Shown here in pieces: positions 1 to 6,218 of a stretch of 11,709 nt of DNA. The position numbers were made by a program, and so were the translations under genes. The stretch's first letter is position 1. Every line of letters starts with the position of its first letter. Source of the DNA: M55B129 sp964506505 (GTDB taxonomy: Bacteria > Bacillota > Dethiobacteria > DTU022); assembly GCA_964506505.1 (NCBI GenBank), contig CAZDKY010000040.1:1-11709 (forward strand), in the 5' to 3' direction. The notes beneath the pieces were generated by a model. The model did not search any database. It was given only the letters and a program-made list of their open reading frames with translations, and was not told the DNA's origin.

Positions 1-87
1 TGGTGCGAGCGAGAGGACTTGAACCTCCACGGGCGTTAAGCCCACTAGGTCCTGAACCTAGCGCGTCTGCCATTCCGCCACGCTCGC
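1..87 (-). tRNA. tRNA-Leu (anticodon CAG)
   Basis: Read on the minus strand, the segment folds as a class II tRNA. The 7-bp acceptor stem pairs GCGAGCG with CGCTCGC, followed by discriminator A and an encoded CCA that ends at base 1. The D-arm region is GGCGGAATGGCAGACGC. The anticodon stem CTAGG/CCTAG encloses the loop TTCAGGA, giving anticodon CAG. A long variable arm (GGGC-TTAAC-GCCC) and a T-arm with TTCAAGT complete the fold. The long variable arm and CAG anticodon identify leucine, reading CUG codons. Its own promoter lies just upstream at 107-135. Nothing downstream is visible because the window ends at the CCA. Confidence 0.97.
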
Positions 88-298
88 TCGATTATTTTAC
101 TTAACTATTATAACCAGTTTAAAGCTTCTGATCAATAGATCTATAAATATTTAGCTAAATTAACCTTATAAGAGTAAATTCCCAAAGTAAGTTCTACAGT
201 GGACGACGGTGTAGCATTTAGCCTGAGAATTTACGAATTAACCTTTTAAACGATTCAATAAGCAAATTGCACATATAAAAAACTTTTCTTTATCTGAC
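88..298. other. AT-rich spacer with nested direct and inverted repeats
   Basis: No convincing gene was found in these 211 bases. Apart from the tRNA promoter, the spacer holds a 10-bp direct repeat AATTAACCTT (158-167 and 236-245). Inside it is an 8-bp inverted repeat, GTAAATTC (174-181) and GAATTTAC (227-234). Inside that is a smaller inverted repeat, CTACA (194-198) and TGTAG (210-214). A 12-bp perfect palindrome, ATTTAGCTAAAT, lies at 149-160. No T-tract terminator is evident after the lipid kinase gene. The role of these repeats is unknown. Confidence 0.5.
107..135 (-). promoter_or_regulatory. Sigma-A-type promoter of tRNA-Leu
   Basis: On the minus strand there is a TTGATC -35 box (130-135), a 17-bp spacer and a perfect TATAAT -10 box (107-112). 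Transcription would start near base 100, about a dozen bases before the mature tRNA 5' end at 87. Both the box match and the spacing are good; the assignment is by consensus only. Confidence 0.65.
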
Positions 299-1210
299 CT
301 ATACGGGAGCCAGAATTTTCAGCGGTGTCTTTTCCAGGGATATTTTTATCGGGAGATTCCCTGTCATTTCACCGTCGGCATGAACCGGAACAGGGTGATC
401 TGCAATAACTTCTAATTGCCTGCCCCTACCGGTAATTATAGAACTATCATTCAGGTGTCTTCGTAATAATACCTTGGCTGCCAGATATGTTGTTTCTCTT
501 TTGCTCCCTTTGCGGACCAGGACCAAATCCAATTTGCCATCGTCTATCCTGGCCTGGGGGGCAATTGATACCCTGCCACCGTAATTCGAACCGTTGGCCA
601 CAGCGACAAGGAGCGTTTCATTTTCTGTAAAAGTTTGATCATCGCATTGAATGGATACTGCAAAATGGCCAAACTGCCCAAGTTTCTCAAAAAATGCAGC
701 TACATAAGGCAGGTACCCTTTCATCCGCCCGTATTTTTCAGCAGCCATCTCCGCTACAGCAGCATCAAAACCGATGCCAATAACATTCAAGAAACGCCTC
801 CCGTTGACTGTCCCCACATCCACAGATCGCGGCAGCCAGCTGCTTAATCCCCGTAGAGATTCCCACCATCCTCCCGGAATCCCACAGGCACGCCGGAAAC
901 CGTTCCCCGTGCCCAGCGGGATGATCCCCAAAATAGTTTTCTCCAGATCTATTCCATTCGCCACTTCATTTACAGTACCATCTCCGCCGACGGCTACCAC
1001 CAGTTCGGATCCGTGTTTAACCGCCTGTAAGGCAAATTCCTTCGCCTCACCACGGGAACCACATATATATACGGAAAAGGTCAATCCCGACTCTTTCAGG
1101 ATCTTTTCAATTTGGCGCCATGTTTTTTCGGCCTTACCTCCTCCGGCAGCCGGATTAACAATAAAAGCCGTTTTATATAGCAGACTGAGTCTCTGATGTT
1201 GTAATTTCAT
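299..1210 (-). CDS. YegS/BmrU-type diacylglycerol (lipid) kinase family protein
   Basis: This 303-residue protein is probably a soluble or peripheral kinase that phosphorylates a lipid such as diacylglycerol. The DAGK catalytic domain is visible: NPAAGGGKAEKTW near residues 19-31, the nucleotide-binding GGDGTVNEVANG near 75-86, and PLGTGNGFRR near 98-107. A later GIGFDAAVAE and DDGKLDLVLV match the C-terminal beta-sandwich of YegS/BmrU proteins. The length is normal for the family. Many relatives have Asp after GN (GNDF/GNDL); here it is Gly. The ATG at 1210 follows a weak AGGCGG ribosome site and sits 26 bp after the slipin stop, so it is the last gene of a three-gene operon. The family's true substrates vary (diacylglycerol, undecaprenol or other lipids) and cannot be fixed from sequence. 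A shorter start just before KTAFIVNP is possible. Confidence 0.9.
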   Translation of the reverse strand: MKLQHQRLSLLYKTAFIVNPAAGGGKAEKTWRQIEKILKESGLTFSVYICGSRGEAKEFALQAVKHGSELVVAVGGDGTVNEVANGIDLEKTILGIIPLGTGNGFRRACGIPGGWWESLRGLSSWLPRSVDVGTVNGRRFLNVIGIGFDAAVAEMAAEKYGRMKGYLPYVAAFFEKLGQFGHFAVSIQCDDQTFTENETLLVAVANGSNYGGRVSIAPQARIDDGKLDLVLVRKGSKRETTYLAAKVLLRRHLNDSSIITGRGRQLEVIADHPVPVHADGEMTGNLPIKISLEKTPLKILAPV

Positions 1211-1236
1211 AACTTTTAATTGCCGCCTGTTATTTT

Positions 1237-2028
1237 TTATTCTTCTTCTTTACTTTTTTTTGAATTTACTATCGACTGCGGCAAAAGATGTTTAAGTTCT
1301 ATAGGCAGGGGAAAAGCAATAATATTACCCTGCTGACTGGCAATTTCCGGCAGGGTTCTCAGCAGGCGGACATAAAAACCGCCCTCTTCGGCATTTAATA
1401 TTTTTGCCGCCTCAGCAATTTTCCCGGCTGCCGCTTTTTCTCCCTCGGCCTGAACAATTACCGCCCTTCTTTCCCGCTCAGCTGTAGCCTGGCGGGAAAT
1501 AGCCTTCTGAAGTGCCTCCGGAATAACTACGTCTTTAATTTCCACCGCTGTTACTTTTATACCCCAGGGATCCGTCGCTTCATCTAAAATCCCCTGTATT
1601 TTCTGGTTAAGCTTGTCACGTTCAGCAAGCAGCTCGTCAAGCTCGGCCTGGCCGGCTACGCTGCGCAGTGTAGTCTGGGCCAGCTGTGCTGTAGCCATGC
1701 GGTATTCTTCCACATTATTAACTGCCCGATTAGGATCAATCACCCTGTAATAAACAACGGCATTGACACTGGTAGTAACATTATCACGGGTTATTACTTC
1801 CTGGGTAGGGACATCAAGAGTAATAATCCGTAAAGATATCCTGATCGTCCGATCAACAACGGGAATAACGAATACAAGGCCCGGCCCCTTTCCCCCGATT
1901 AAACGGCCCAAACGAAACACAACCAGTCTTTCATACTCACGCACAATTTTAATCGCTGACGAAACAAAAATAATTATTACAATAATTATCGGAACATAAA
2001 TTCCACCGCTGGCAATTAACTCAAACAT
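1237..2028 (-). CDS. Slipin: SPFH/Band 7 membrane scaffold protein
   Basis: This 263-residue protein is of the stomatin/slipin type. It has an N-terminal membrane segment (about residues 8-28), then the SPFH domain beginning EYERLVVFRLGRLIGGKGPGL. VVYYRVIDPNRAVNNVEEY and the DPWGIKVTAVEIKDVVIPEALQKAISRQATAERERRA block are typical slipin sequence. An Ala/Glu-rich coiled coil follows (about 195-215) and the tail is charged (KKSKEEE). Slipins form oligomers that organise membrane microdomains. The gene follows the NfeD protease gene by 35 bp with a strong GGGGGAGG ribosome site (2036-2043), the classical NfeD-slipin pairing. In the archaeal PH1510/PH1511 pair the protease cuts the slipin in a hydrophobic C-terminal stretch. 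NIIAFPLPIE, about 30 residues from the end here, is a comparable stretch (inference). Confidence 0.93.
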   Translation of the reverse strand: MFELIASGGIYVPIIIVIIIFVSSAIKIVREYERLVVFRLGRLIGGKGPGLVFVIPVVDRTIRISLRIITLDVPTQEVITRDNVTTSVNAVVYYRVIDPNRAVNNVEEYRMATAQLAQTTLRSVAGQAELDELLAERDKLNQKIQGILDEATDPWGIKVTAVEIKDVVIPEALQKAISRQATAERERRAVIVQAEGEKAAAGKIAEAAKILNAEEGGFYVRLLRTLPEIASQQGNIIAFPLPIELKHLLPQSIVNSKKSKEEE

Positions 2029-2063
2029 GCAAAAACCTCCCCCAGATTAATGTTTATCAGTAC

Positions 2064-3422
2064 TCATTCATTAAGATCTCCAGGATGATTTTCCTGATCT
2101 ATCATGGGCCTGACGTAAAGCATCAGTGTTTCGGCCCTGACCACCTCAACTTCCATTCCTGTCTTAATCAAGAACTTGTTTTCACTGCGTGCTTTCCACA
2201 ATTCCCCCTGGCTTTTAATCATTCCCTCAGGGTTGAGATCGGTTACGGCAATCCCTTTTTTGGGAGGGGTAAAATAGCTACTGCTCTCTTTCCATTGTTT
2301 GCGGCTGTGAATGACCCTCTGGATGACAAATATCAAAATAATCAGCAGCCCGATGACCGTTCCAACAACCGTAAGCATGAATGTGGTATACCATTCTCTG
2401 GCCATCAACGGTTCCACAGGCATCAGAATAGCCCCGGCGATAATCGAGGCTGCTCCTCCTATACCCATTATGCCAAATCCCGCTGTAAATATTTCCGCAA
2501 TGATCAATCCCACCCCCAAAAGTAAAAGGATAATGCCTGTTGTACTGGTATCAAACAATCCTATACCGTAAATACCGAGGATTAATAGAATGGCACCCGT
2601 TACTTCTGGAACTATTGTTCCGGGAGCTCCCAGCCCGAAGTAAATACCCAGCAGTCCCAGAATTAACACCAGGAAAGAGATCTGAGGATCACCGATCCAG
2701 TTCTGCAGCCTTTCTCTCAAATTCATTTCATCACTGTAAACCGGCACATCTTTTGTCTGAAGGATATATCTTTCATTTTGTTTCTCCACTACAAGATCGT
2801 CGACGGCAGCAAGGAGTTCAGGCACATCCGCAACAATATAATCAATCAGCCCGATGTCCAGTGCTTCCCCTGCACTTAAAGTAAGATTTTCAGTGACAAA
2901 TTTTTCGGCAACCTCAGGTGGGCGGCCTTTTTCTTCTGCAATGCTGCGCAGGTGATTGGCATAGAAAGTAACCGTTTTATCATCGGCACTCTCCGTTCCT
3001 TCCGGAGAAATAGTCACCGGCTGAGCCGCACCGACAGTGGTTCCCGGGGCCATGGCTGCCAGATCTGCAGAAATGAGAATAAAAGCACCCGCCGAACCGG
3101 CGATTGCTCCTGAAGGAGCGACAATTACAGCAATAGGAATTGGTGCATTCATGAAAAGGCGATTTATTTCAAGGGTTGCATCAACCAGCCCGCCCGGAGT
3201 ATTAATAACCAGCACCAGCAATCGGGCATCAGAAGCTAAGGCTTTCTCGACCTGCCTTTGCAGATAATTGTTCTGACCAGCCGTGATCGTTCCTTCCAGA
3301 TCTACCTGATAAACCGGCCCTTCTGCAGCCTGCACCGCACCGGGTAAACAGATAGTCATCAGTAACGCAAATGAGAGGCAGATTACTATAATTCCCGTTA
3401 GACGACTCTTTTCATCCAGCAC
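2064..3422 (-). CDS. NfeD-family membrane-bound serine protease (ClpP class, long form)
   Basis: This 452-residue long-form NfeD protein has three parts. A signal or anchor helix (about residues 9-32) ends VQAAEG. A ClpP-like protease domain follows, with INTPGG (73-78) and the nucleophile in PSGAIAGSAGAF, where Ser110 is the expected catalytic serine. Lys149 in ADDKTVTFY is the likely general base, matching the Ser-Lys dyad of PH1510. The C-terminal NfeD part has several transmembrane helices (about 248-335 and 346-370) and a soluble OB-fold-like tail (about 388-440). The start codon is GTG (3420-3422), preceded by AGGTGAT at good spacing. It is the first gene of the operon with slipin and lipid kinase. 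The family role is membrane quality control and proteolysis of partner slipins; the substrate here is inferred from context. Confidence 0.93.
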   Translation of the reverse strand: MLDEKSRLTGIIVICLSFALLMTICLPGAVQAAEGPVYQVDLEGTITAGQNNYLQRQVEKALASDARLLVLVINTPGGLVDATLEINRLFMNAPIPIAVIVAPSGAIAGSAGAFILISADLAAMAPGTTVGAAQPVTISPEGTESADDKTVTFYANHLRSIAEEKGRPPEVAEKFVTENLTLSAGEALDIGLIDYIVADVPELLAAVDDLVVEKQNERYILQTKDVPVYSDEMNLRERLQNWIGDPQISFLVLILGLLGIYFGLGAPGTIVPEVTGAILLILGIYGIGLFDTSTTGIILLLLGVGLIIAEIFTAGFGIMGIGGAASIIAGAILMPVEPLMAREWYTTFMLTVVGTVIGLLIILIFVIQRVIHSRKQWKESSSYFTPPKKGIAVTDLNPEGMIKSQGELWKARSENKFLIKTGMEVEVVRAETLMLYVRPMIDQENHPGDLNE

Positions 3423-3462
3423 CGTATATCACCTTTTTAATAAAATCGATTTACTTTCTTTA

Positions 3463-3491
3463 ATTATATTACAATTTTGATTTAATTGGAA
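3463..3491 (-). promoter_or_regulatory. Candidate promoter of the NfeD-slipin-lipid kinase operon
   Basis: On the minus strand a perfect TATAAT (3463-3468) lies about 40 bp before the GTG start of the NfeD gene. The hexamer 17 bp upstream, TTCCAA (3486-3491), is a poor -35 match, so the -10 box carries most of the evidence. Confidence 0.4.
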
Positions 3492-3556
3492 CTTTTCCCA
3501 CAGGAACTATCAAATGGCGACAACTTCATTTTGAAGCGGAGCCCCGGGCAGTGGAG

Positions 3557-3585
3557 TTGACTGATGACAGGATTGTAGATATAAT
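3557..3585 (+). promoter_or_regulatory. Sigma-A promoter of the Rrf2 regulator
   Basis: A TTGACT -35 box (3557-3562), exactly 17 bp of spacer and a perfect TATAAT -10 box (3580-3585) lie just upstream of the Rrf2-family gene. The start site would fall near 3592, inside the palindrome at 3585-3603. Protein bound there would occlude RNA polymerase. Confidence 0.78.
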
Positions 3586-3603
3586 ATAACCAATTAAGTT
3601 ATA
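3585..3603 (+). promoter_or_regulatory. Predicted Rrf2 operator, site 1 (TATAAC-N7-GTTATA)
   Basis: This is a 19-bp inverted repeat: TATAAC (3585-3590), spacer CAATTAA, GTTATA (3598-3603). One further flanking A-T pair extends the arms to 7 bp. It begins on the last base of the -10 box and spans the expected start site, the usual place for autorepression. The identical arms and spacer length recur at 5436-5454. Binding by the neighbouring Rrf2 protein is inference. Confidence 0.7.
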
Positions 3604-3623
3604 TATTGCAGGCGGGGGCATAA

Positions 3624-4037
3624 ATGATCACCAAAAAAGCAGAATACGCAATTATTATTTTAGCCGAATTGGCCGCCCATCAAGGTGATACCGTACTGAC
3701 CAGCAGGGAAATTGCCACCAGTCGATCTATACCCGTTAACCTGGTTATTCAACTGATGCCTTTGCTGCATGAAGCCGGTTGGACCACCGGCACCCGAGGG
3801 CCAGGTGGTGGTATAAAACTGGCTATAGATCCGGCAAACATCACACTGCAGGAAGTTATTGAAAAAGTGGACGGCAATATCAGCATCACCCGGTGTCTTT
3901 TCAGCGATCAACCCTGCGGCAATAAATCCCACTGTTCTCTGCGTGATATCTGGATTAAAGCACAGACTAAGATGCTTTCAGTCCTCGAAGAAGTTTCTAT
4001 AAAAGAGCTCGCCCGGGCAATGGCCAGAGACAATTGA
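3624..4037 (+). CDS. Rrf2-family transcriptional regulator, three-cysteine (probable Fe-S) type
   Basis: This 137-residue protein has full Rrf2 architecture. The N-terminal winged helix-turn-helix starts MITKKAEYAIIILAELA; the recognition region is about residues 25-50 and the wing is GTRGPGGGIKLA (about 56-67). The dimerisation helix ends near residue 130. Three cysteines, Cys91, Cys98 and Cys104 (C-x6-C-x5-C), lie where IscR and NsrR bind their iron-sulfur cluster, so it likely senses Fe-S status, oxygen or nitric oxide. The ATG follows a G-rich ribosome site (GGCGGGGG). Its promoter carries a palindrome that also occurs before the convergent zinc-ribbon/ferredoxin operon, suggesting autoregulation plus control of that operon. 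The gene stops 13 bp from the stop of the convergent ferredoxin gene. It could be IscR-, NsrR- or another Rrf2 subtype; the ligand is not certain. Confidence 0.92.
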   Translation: MITKKAEYAIIILAELAAHQGDTVLTSREIATSRSIPVNLVIQLMPLLHEAGWTTGTRGPGGGIKLAIDPANITLQEVIEKVDGNISITRCLFSDQPCGNKSHCSLRDIWIKAQTKMLSVLEEVSIKELARAMARDN

Positions 4038-4050
4038 CGGGCAATCATTT

Positions 4051-4809
4051 TCAACGATTGATAATCGTTCCATCTACACTGATGATTATTTCTTCAACAG
4101 GAATTTCCACCCCGGCTTCTTCCATCGCTTCATGCACAAGGCTGGATAACCCCATGCAGCAACCGACGTCCATCATGAGCAGGGTCAATTTTTCCGGTTT
4201 GTTTTCCCTGAATATTTCAACCAGTTTTTTGTGATATTCCTCAACGTCATCGAGTTTTGGACATCCTATAATCAGTGAACGCCCGACCAAAAAGCGCCTG
4301 TGAAAATCAGCATAAGCAAAGGGAACACAATCTGCACAAAACAGTAAATCAGTATTGCATAAAAAGCGAGACTGCGGATTGATAAGATGAAGTTGAACAG
4401 GCCAATGGCTGAGCTCGGGTTCAAGTTCTTCCTGTGCTACGCCTTCTTCTCCTTTTTTACCTATGCTTCCTGCAATAAACACTGTATTGTCGGTTACCGG
4501 TAAAGTCTTTTTCGAAATGTTCATCGAAAAATTATTTTGTTTTTCACTTTCGTGACTTTTTATTTTTTTCAGATGAGTTTCTACCGCTTTCTCGTTAAAT
4601 GGTTCAGCTTCACGTTCAACAACAGTAATTGCCCCGCGCGGACATTCACCGATGCATTTACCAAGACCGTCGCAGTAGATATCCTTTACCAGCCGGGCTT
4701 TACCATCAATTACCTGCAGGGCCCCTTCGACACACGAAGGAATACACAGGCCGCATCCGTCACACTTTTCTTCATCAATGGTTATAATTTTACGCATTAC
4801 CCTGTCCAT
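4051..4809 (-). CDS. 4Fe-4S dicluster-ferredoxin-like protein with cysteine-rich C-terminal domain
   Basis: This is a two-part iron-sulfur protein of about 252 residues. The N-terminal ferredoxin domain has one classical set, CDGCGLCIPSC (C-x2-C-x2-C-x3-C), and a second set, CDGLGKCIGECP, in which the usual second cysteine is Leu. The phrase EREAEPFNEKAV follows. A weakly conserved linker leads to a C-terminal region with FCADCVPFAYADFH, IIGCPKLDD and DVGCC, adding about five cysteines that may bind metal or another cluster. From memory, proteins of this build occur in strict anaerobes, sometimes near hybrid-cluster-protein genes, but none is seen here. The longest frame starts at GTG 4818. 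The ATG at 4809 is preferred because GGGAG precedes it at good spacing. It lies 36 bp after the stop of the cysteine-rich gene and is second in that operon. The function is unknown; electron transfer in stress defence is a guess. Confidence 0.85.
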   Translation of the reverse strand: MDRVMRKIITIDEEKCDGCGLCIPSCVEGALQVIDGKARLVKDIYCDGLGKCIGECPRGAITVVEREAEPFNEKAVETHLKKIKSHESEKQNNFSMNISKKTLPVTDNTVFIAGSIGKKGEEGVAQEELEPELSHWPVQLHLINPQSRFLCNTDLLFCADCVPFAYADFHRRFLVGRSLIIGCPKLDDVEEYHKKLVEIFRENKPEKLTLLMMDVGCCMGLSSLVHEAMEEAGVEIPVEEIIISVDGTIINR

Positions 4810-4845
4810 CGAATTCACTCCCGCATTGTAAATTAAAACGATGAG

Positions 4846-5415
4846 TTACTTTTTTAACAGCTTGTTAACAATTTTTTCCGCATTTCCTCTAATCTGGTTT
4901 TTCTCAAGATCTTCTATTATTTGTTCAATGTCTTTAACTGCCTGTTGAGGAAGCCGCAGCTTGCTTTTTAAAAACTTGCTGTATTCAGATCGTTTAACTT
5001 TCAGACCGGCATATTTCTGGAAATAATATCCAAGTGCACCGAATACCGAAAGCGGATCAGCCTGTTCCACCCGGCACAATTCTTCTGCCCGATCGAATTT
5101 TTCTTTGACCCCATCGTTTTTCATCGGCACCTGGTGTAAGATAAGCGCAAGTTCTTCTTCCAGGCTGTTACGGAAAGACTGTTGCTTTAGGCCTCTGGCG
5201 GCGGATCCAAGACATTGCTCGGCATAGGGGCACCACTGCGCACAACCCATGTTAAACTGCGAGTTAGTTACCCTCGTTTTACATTTTGGACAGCGCAGCC
5301 TGATGTCGGTTTTAAAAAATTCTATCATTTCGCCACAGTTTGGACACTTTTGCTCATGAACATCATCGGTCGTCCAGTAACGAGTATCCTGCCCGGGGCA
5401 TTTGCCGGATAGCAC
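4846..5415 (-). CDS. Cysteine-rich zinc-ribbon-like protein with degenerate HD-like C-terminus, function unknown
   Basis: This is a cytoplasmic-looking protein of 189 residues. The N-terminal third has CPGQDTRYW, then CPNC and CPKC knuckles (a zinc-ribbon pattern, C-x2-C-x14-C-x2-C), then GCAQWCPYAEQCLG (C-x3-C-x5-C), which could hold zinc or an Fe-S cluster. The rest is helical. As I recall, relatives are often labelled HD-domain phosphohydrolases, but no His-Asp pair is visible where ALLHD would be expected (GALGYYF here), so enzymatic activity is doubtful. The longest frame begins at TTG 5433 without a ribosome site. The GTG at 5415 follows AGAAGGTGAT, an almost perfect anti-SD match, and is chosen. 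It is first in an operon with the ferredoxin-like gene, under a promoter carrying the predicted Rrf2 operator. Confidence 0.78.
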   Translation of the reverse strand: MLSGKCPGQDTRYWTTDDVHEQKCPNCGEMIEFFKTDIRLRCPKCKTRVTNSQFNMGCAQWCPYAEQCLGSAARGLKQQSFRNSLEEELALILHQVPMKNDGVKEKFDRAEELCRVEQADPLSVFGALGYYFQKYAGLKVKRSEYSKFLKSKLRLPQQAVKDIEQIIEDLEKNQIRGNAEKIVNKLLKK

Positions 5416-5435
5416 TGAAATCACCTTCTTCAAAT

Positions 5436-5454
5436 TATAACTATATTGGTTATA
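5436..5454 (-). promoter_or_regulatory. Predicted Rrf2 operator, site 2 (TATAAC-N7-GTTATA)
   Basis: This is a 19-bp inverted repeat with TATAAC (5436-5441), a 7-bp spacer TATATTG and GTTATA (5449-5454). Arms and spacing are identical to the site before the Rrf2 gene (3585-3603), while the spacer sequence differs. It begins 3 bp after the -10 box and covers the expected start site of the cysteine-rich/ferredoxin operon. Confidence 0.7.
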
Positions 5455-5457
5455 TAT

Positions 5458-5486
5458 ATTATATAATACCAGAAGCCCTATCGCAA
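5458..5486 (-). promoter_or_regulatory. Sigma-A promoter of the cysteine-rich protein/ferredoxin operon
   Basis: On the minus strand there is TTGCGA (5481-5486), exactly 17 bp of spacer and a perfect TATAAT (5458-5463). The expected start site near 5451 falls inside the 19-bp palindrome. Placing the start site there leaves a leader of roughly 35 bases to the GTG at 5415, which supports that start over the TTG at 5433. Confidence 0.75.
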
Positions 5487-5507
5487 TAGATATTTAAAAT
5501 ATTTATA

Positions 5508-5530
5508 AATAAAAACGGCCTTCCGGCCGC
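5508..5530 (-). terminator. Rho-independent terminator of ndk
   Basis: On the minus strand, 40 bp after the nucleoside diphosphate kinase stop, the hairpin CGGCC-GGAA-GGCCG (5516-5529) has a GNRA-type loop and is followed by TTTTTATTT. It separates this gene from the downstream operon, whose promoter begins at 5486. Confidence 0.85.
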
Positions 5531-5570
5531 TTTATTGATAAACAATCAATATTTTGCGCTTCACGTATTT

Positions 5571-6029
5571 TTATTCGTACAGACAAACTTCCTGGGCAAT
5601 TATGTATTGAAATACCTCTTCTTGATTGAAGAAAAGATTTATTTCTCGTTCTGCGCTTTCTCGTGAATCGGAACCGTGAACAATGTTCTTACCGGTATAT
5701 ACAGCCAAATCGCCGCGGATTGTCCCGGGCAAAGCACTTTTTGGATCTGTAGAACCCATCAGGTTACGCGTTATCTCAATAGCATTATCACCTTCCCAGA
5801 CCATGGCAACTACCGGTCCTGAAGTGATGAATGACACCAGACTATCATAAAAAGGTTTTCCTTTATGCTCTCCGTAATGTTTTCCGGCCAGAGAACGATC
5901 GATCTGCATCAATTTCATAGCCACCGGTTTAAGGCCTTTCTTTTCCAATCTGCCTGTAACTTCCCCAATTAAACCGCGTTGTACACCATCCGGTTTTATC
6001 ATTACAAAAGTGCGTTCTCTTTCCACCAT
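5571..6029 (-). CDS. ndk: Nucleoside diphosphate kinase
   Basis: This 152-residue enzyme moves the gamma-phosphate from ATP to nucleoside diphosphates through a phosphohistidine, balancing the NTP and dNTP pools in the cytoplasm. The whole family pattern is present: TFVMIKPDGVQRGLIGEV at the N-terminus, HYGEHKGKPFYDSLVSF, GPVVAMVWEG, TRNLMGSTDP, PGTIRGDL and the active-site NIVHGSDS with catalytic His118. The ATG at 6029 follows GGGAGGA at ideal spacing. The gene is monocistronic: it has a promoter at 6066-6093 and a strong terminator at 5508-5530. The length and catalytic residues are normal, with nothing unusual. Confidence 0.98.
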   Translation of the reverse strand: MVERERTFVMIKPDGVQRGLIGEVTGRLEKKGLKPVAMKLMQIDRSLAGKHYGEHKGKPFYDSLVSFITSGPVVAMVWEGDNAIEITRNLMGSTDPKSALPGTIRGDLAVYTGKNIVHGSDSRESAEREINLFFNQEEVFQYIIAQEVCLYE

Positions 6030-6065
6030 AAAATCCTCCCATGTGCAATCAATAGGTTAAGATAT

Positions 6066-6093
6066 ATTCTAACAAAATTAACTTAAAAGTCAA
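6066..6093 (-). promoter_or_regulatory. Candidate promoter of ndk
   Basis: On the minus strand TTGACT (6088-6093) is followed after 16 bp by TAGAAT (6066-6071), about 37 bp before the ndk start. The boxes are good and the spacer is one base short of the optimum. Confidence 0.55.
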
Positions 6094-6138
6094 TGATCAT
6101 CGAAATGTTAGCGAGTATCGAAATGATAGATCCTACAC

Positions 6139-6167
6139 TTGCAGAATTCATTATTTTTATGTACAAT
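6139..6167 (+). promoter_or_regulatory. Candidate promoter of the acyl-CoA synthetase gene
   Basis: TTGCAG (6139-6144), 17 bp of spacer and TACAAT (6162-6167) lie about 50 bp before the chosen start at 6219. A promoter here lies inside the longer open frame beginning at 6093, which argues against that upstream start. Confidence 0.6.
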
Positions 6168-6218
6168 ATCTTAAGGCTAACAATATTTATGCCAATATAT
6201 TTACAAAGGACTGCTATT

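Noticed and set aside
101..116. TATAAC near the tRNA promoter as a third Rrf2 half-site
   Set aside because: The partner GTTATA is not found 7 bp away. The match is only the overlap of the TATAAT -10 box with chance sequence.
1..298. tRNA-associated integration (attachment) site
   Set aside because: No integrase gene or repeat of the tRNA 3' end is found in the window, and the base before the tRNA end is outside it, so it cannot be supported.
774..1196. Plus-strand open frame of 140 codons
   Set aside because: It is antisense to the lipid kinase gene whose catalytic motifs are intact. The translation is Pro/Ser-rich low-complexity sequence without homology signals.
4053..4069. Perfect 7-bp hairpin AACGATT-GAT-AATCGTT between convergent genes, considered as a shared terminator
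   Set aside because: It is AT-rich, overlaps the last codons of the ferredoxin gene and has no T-run on either strand. It may be chance or a weak pause site.
6093..6218. N-terminal extension of the acyl-CoA synthetase
   Set aside because: It contains a good promoter, lacks a ribosome site at 6093, and the encoded 42 residues are unlike the family, whereas 6219 has AAAGGA upstream.
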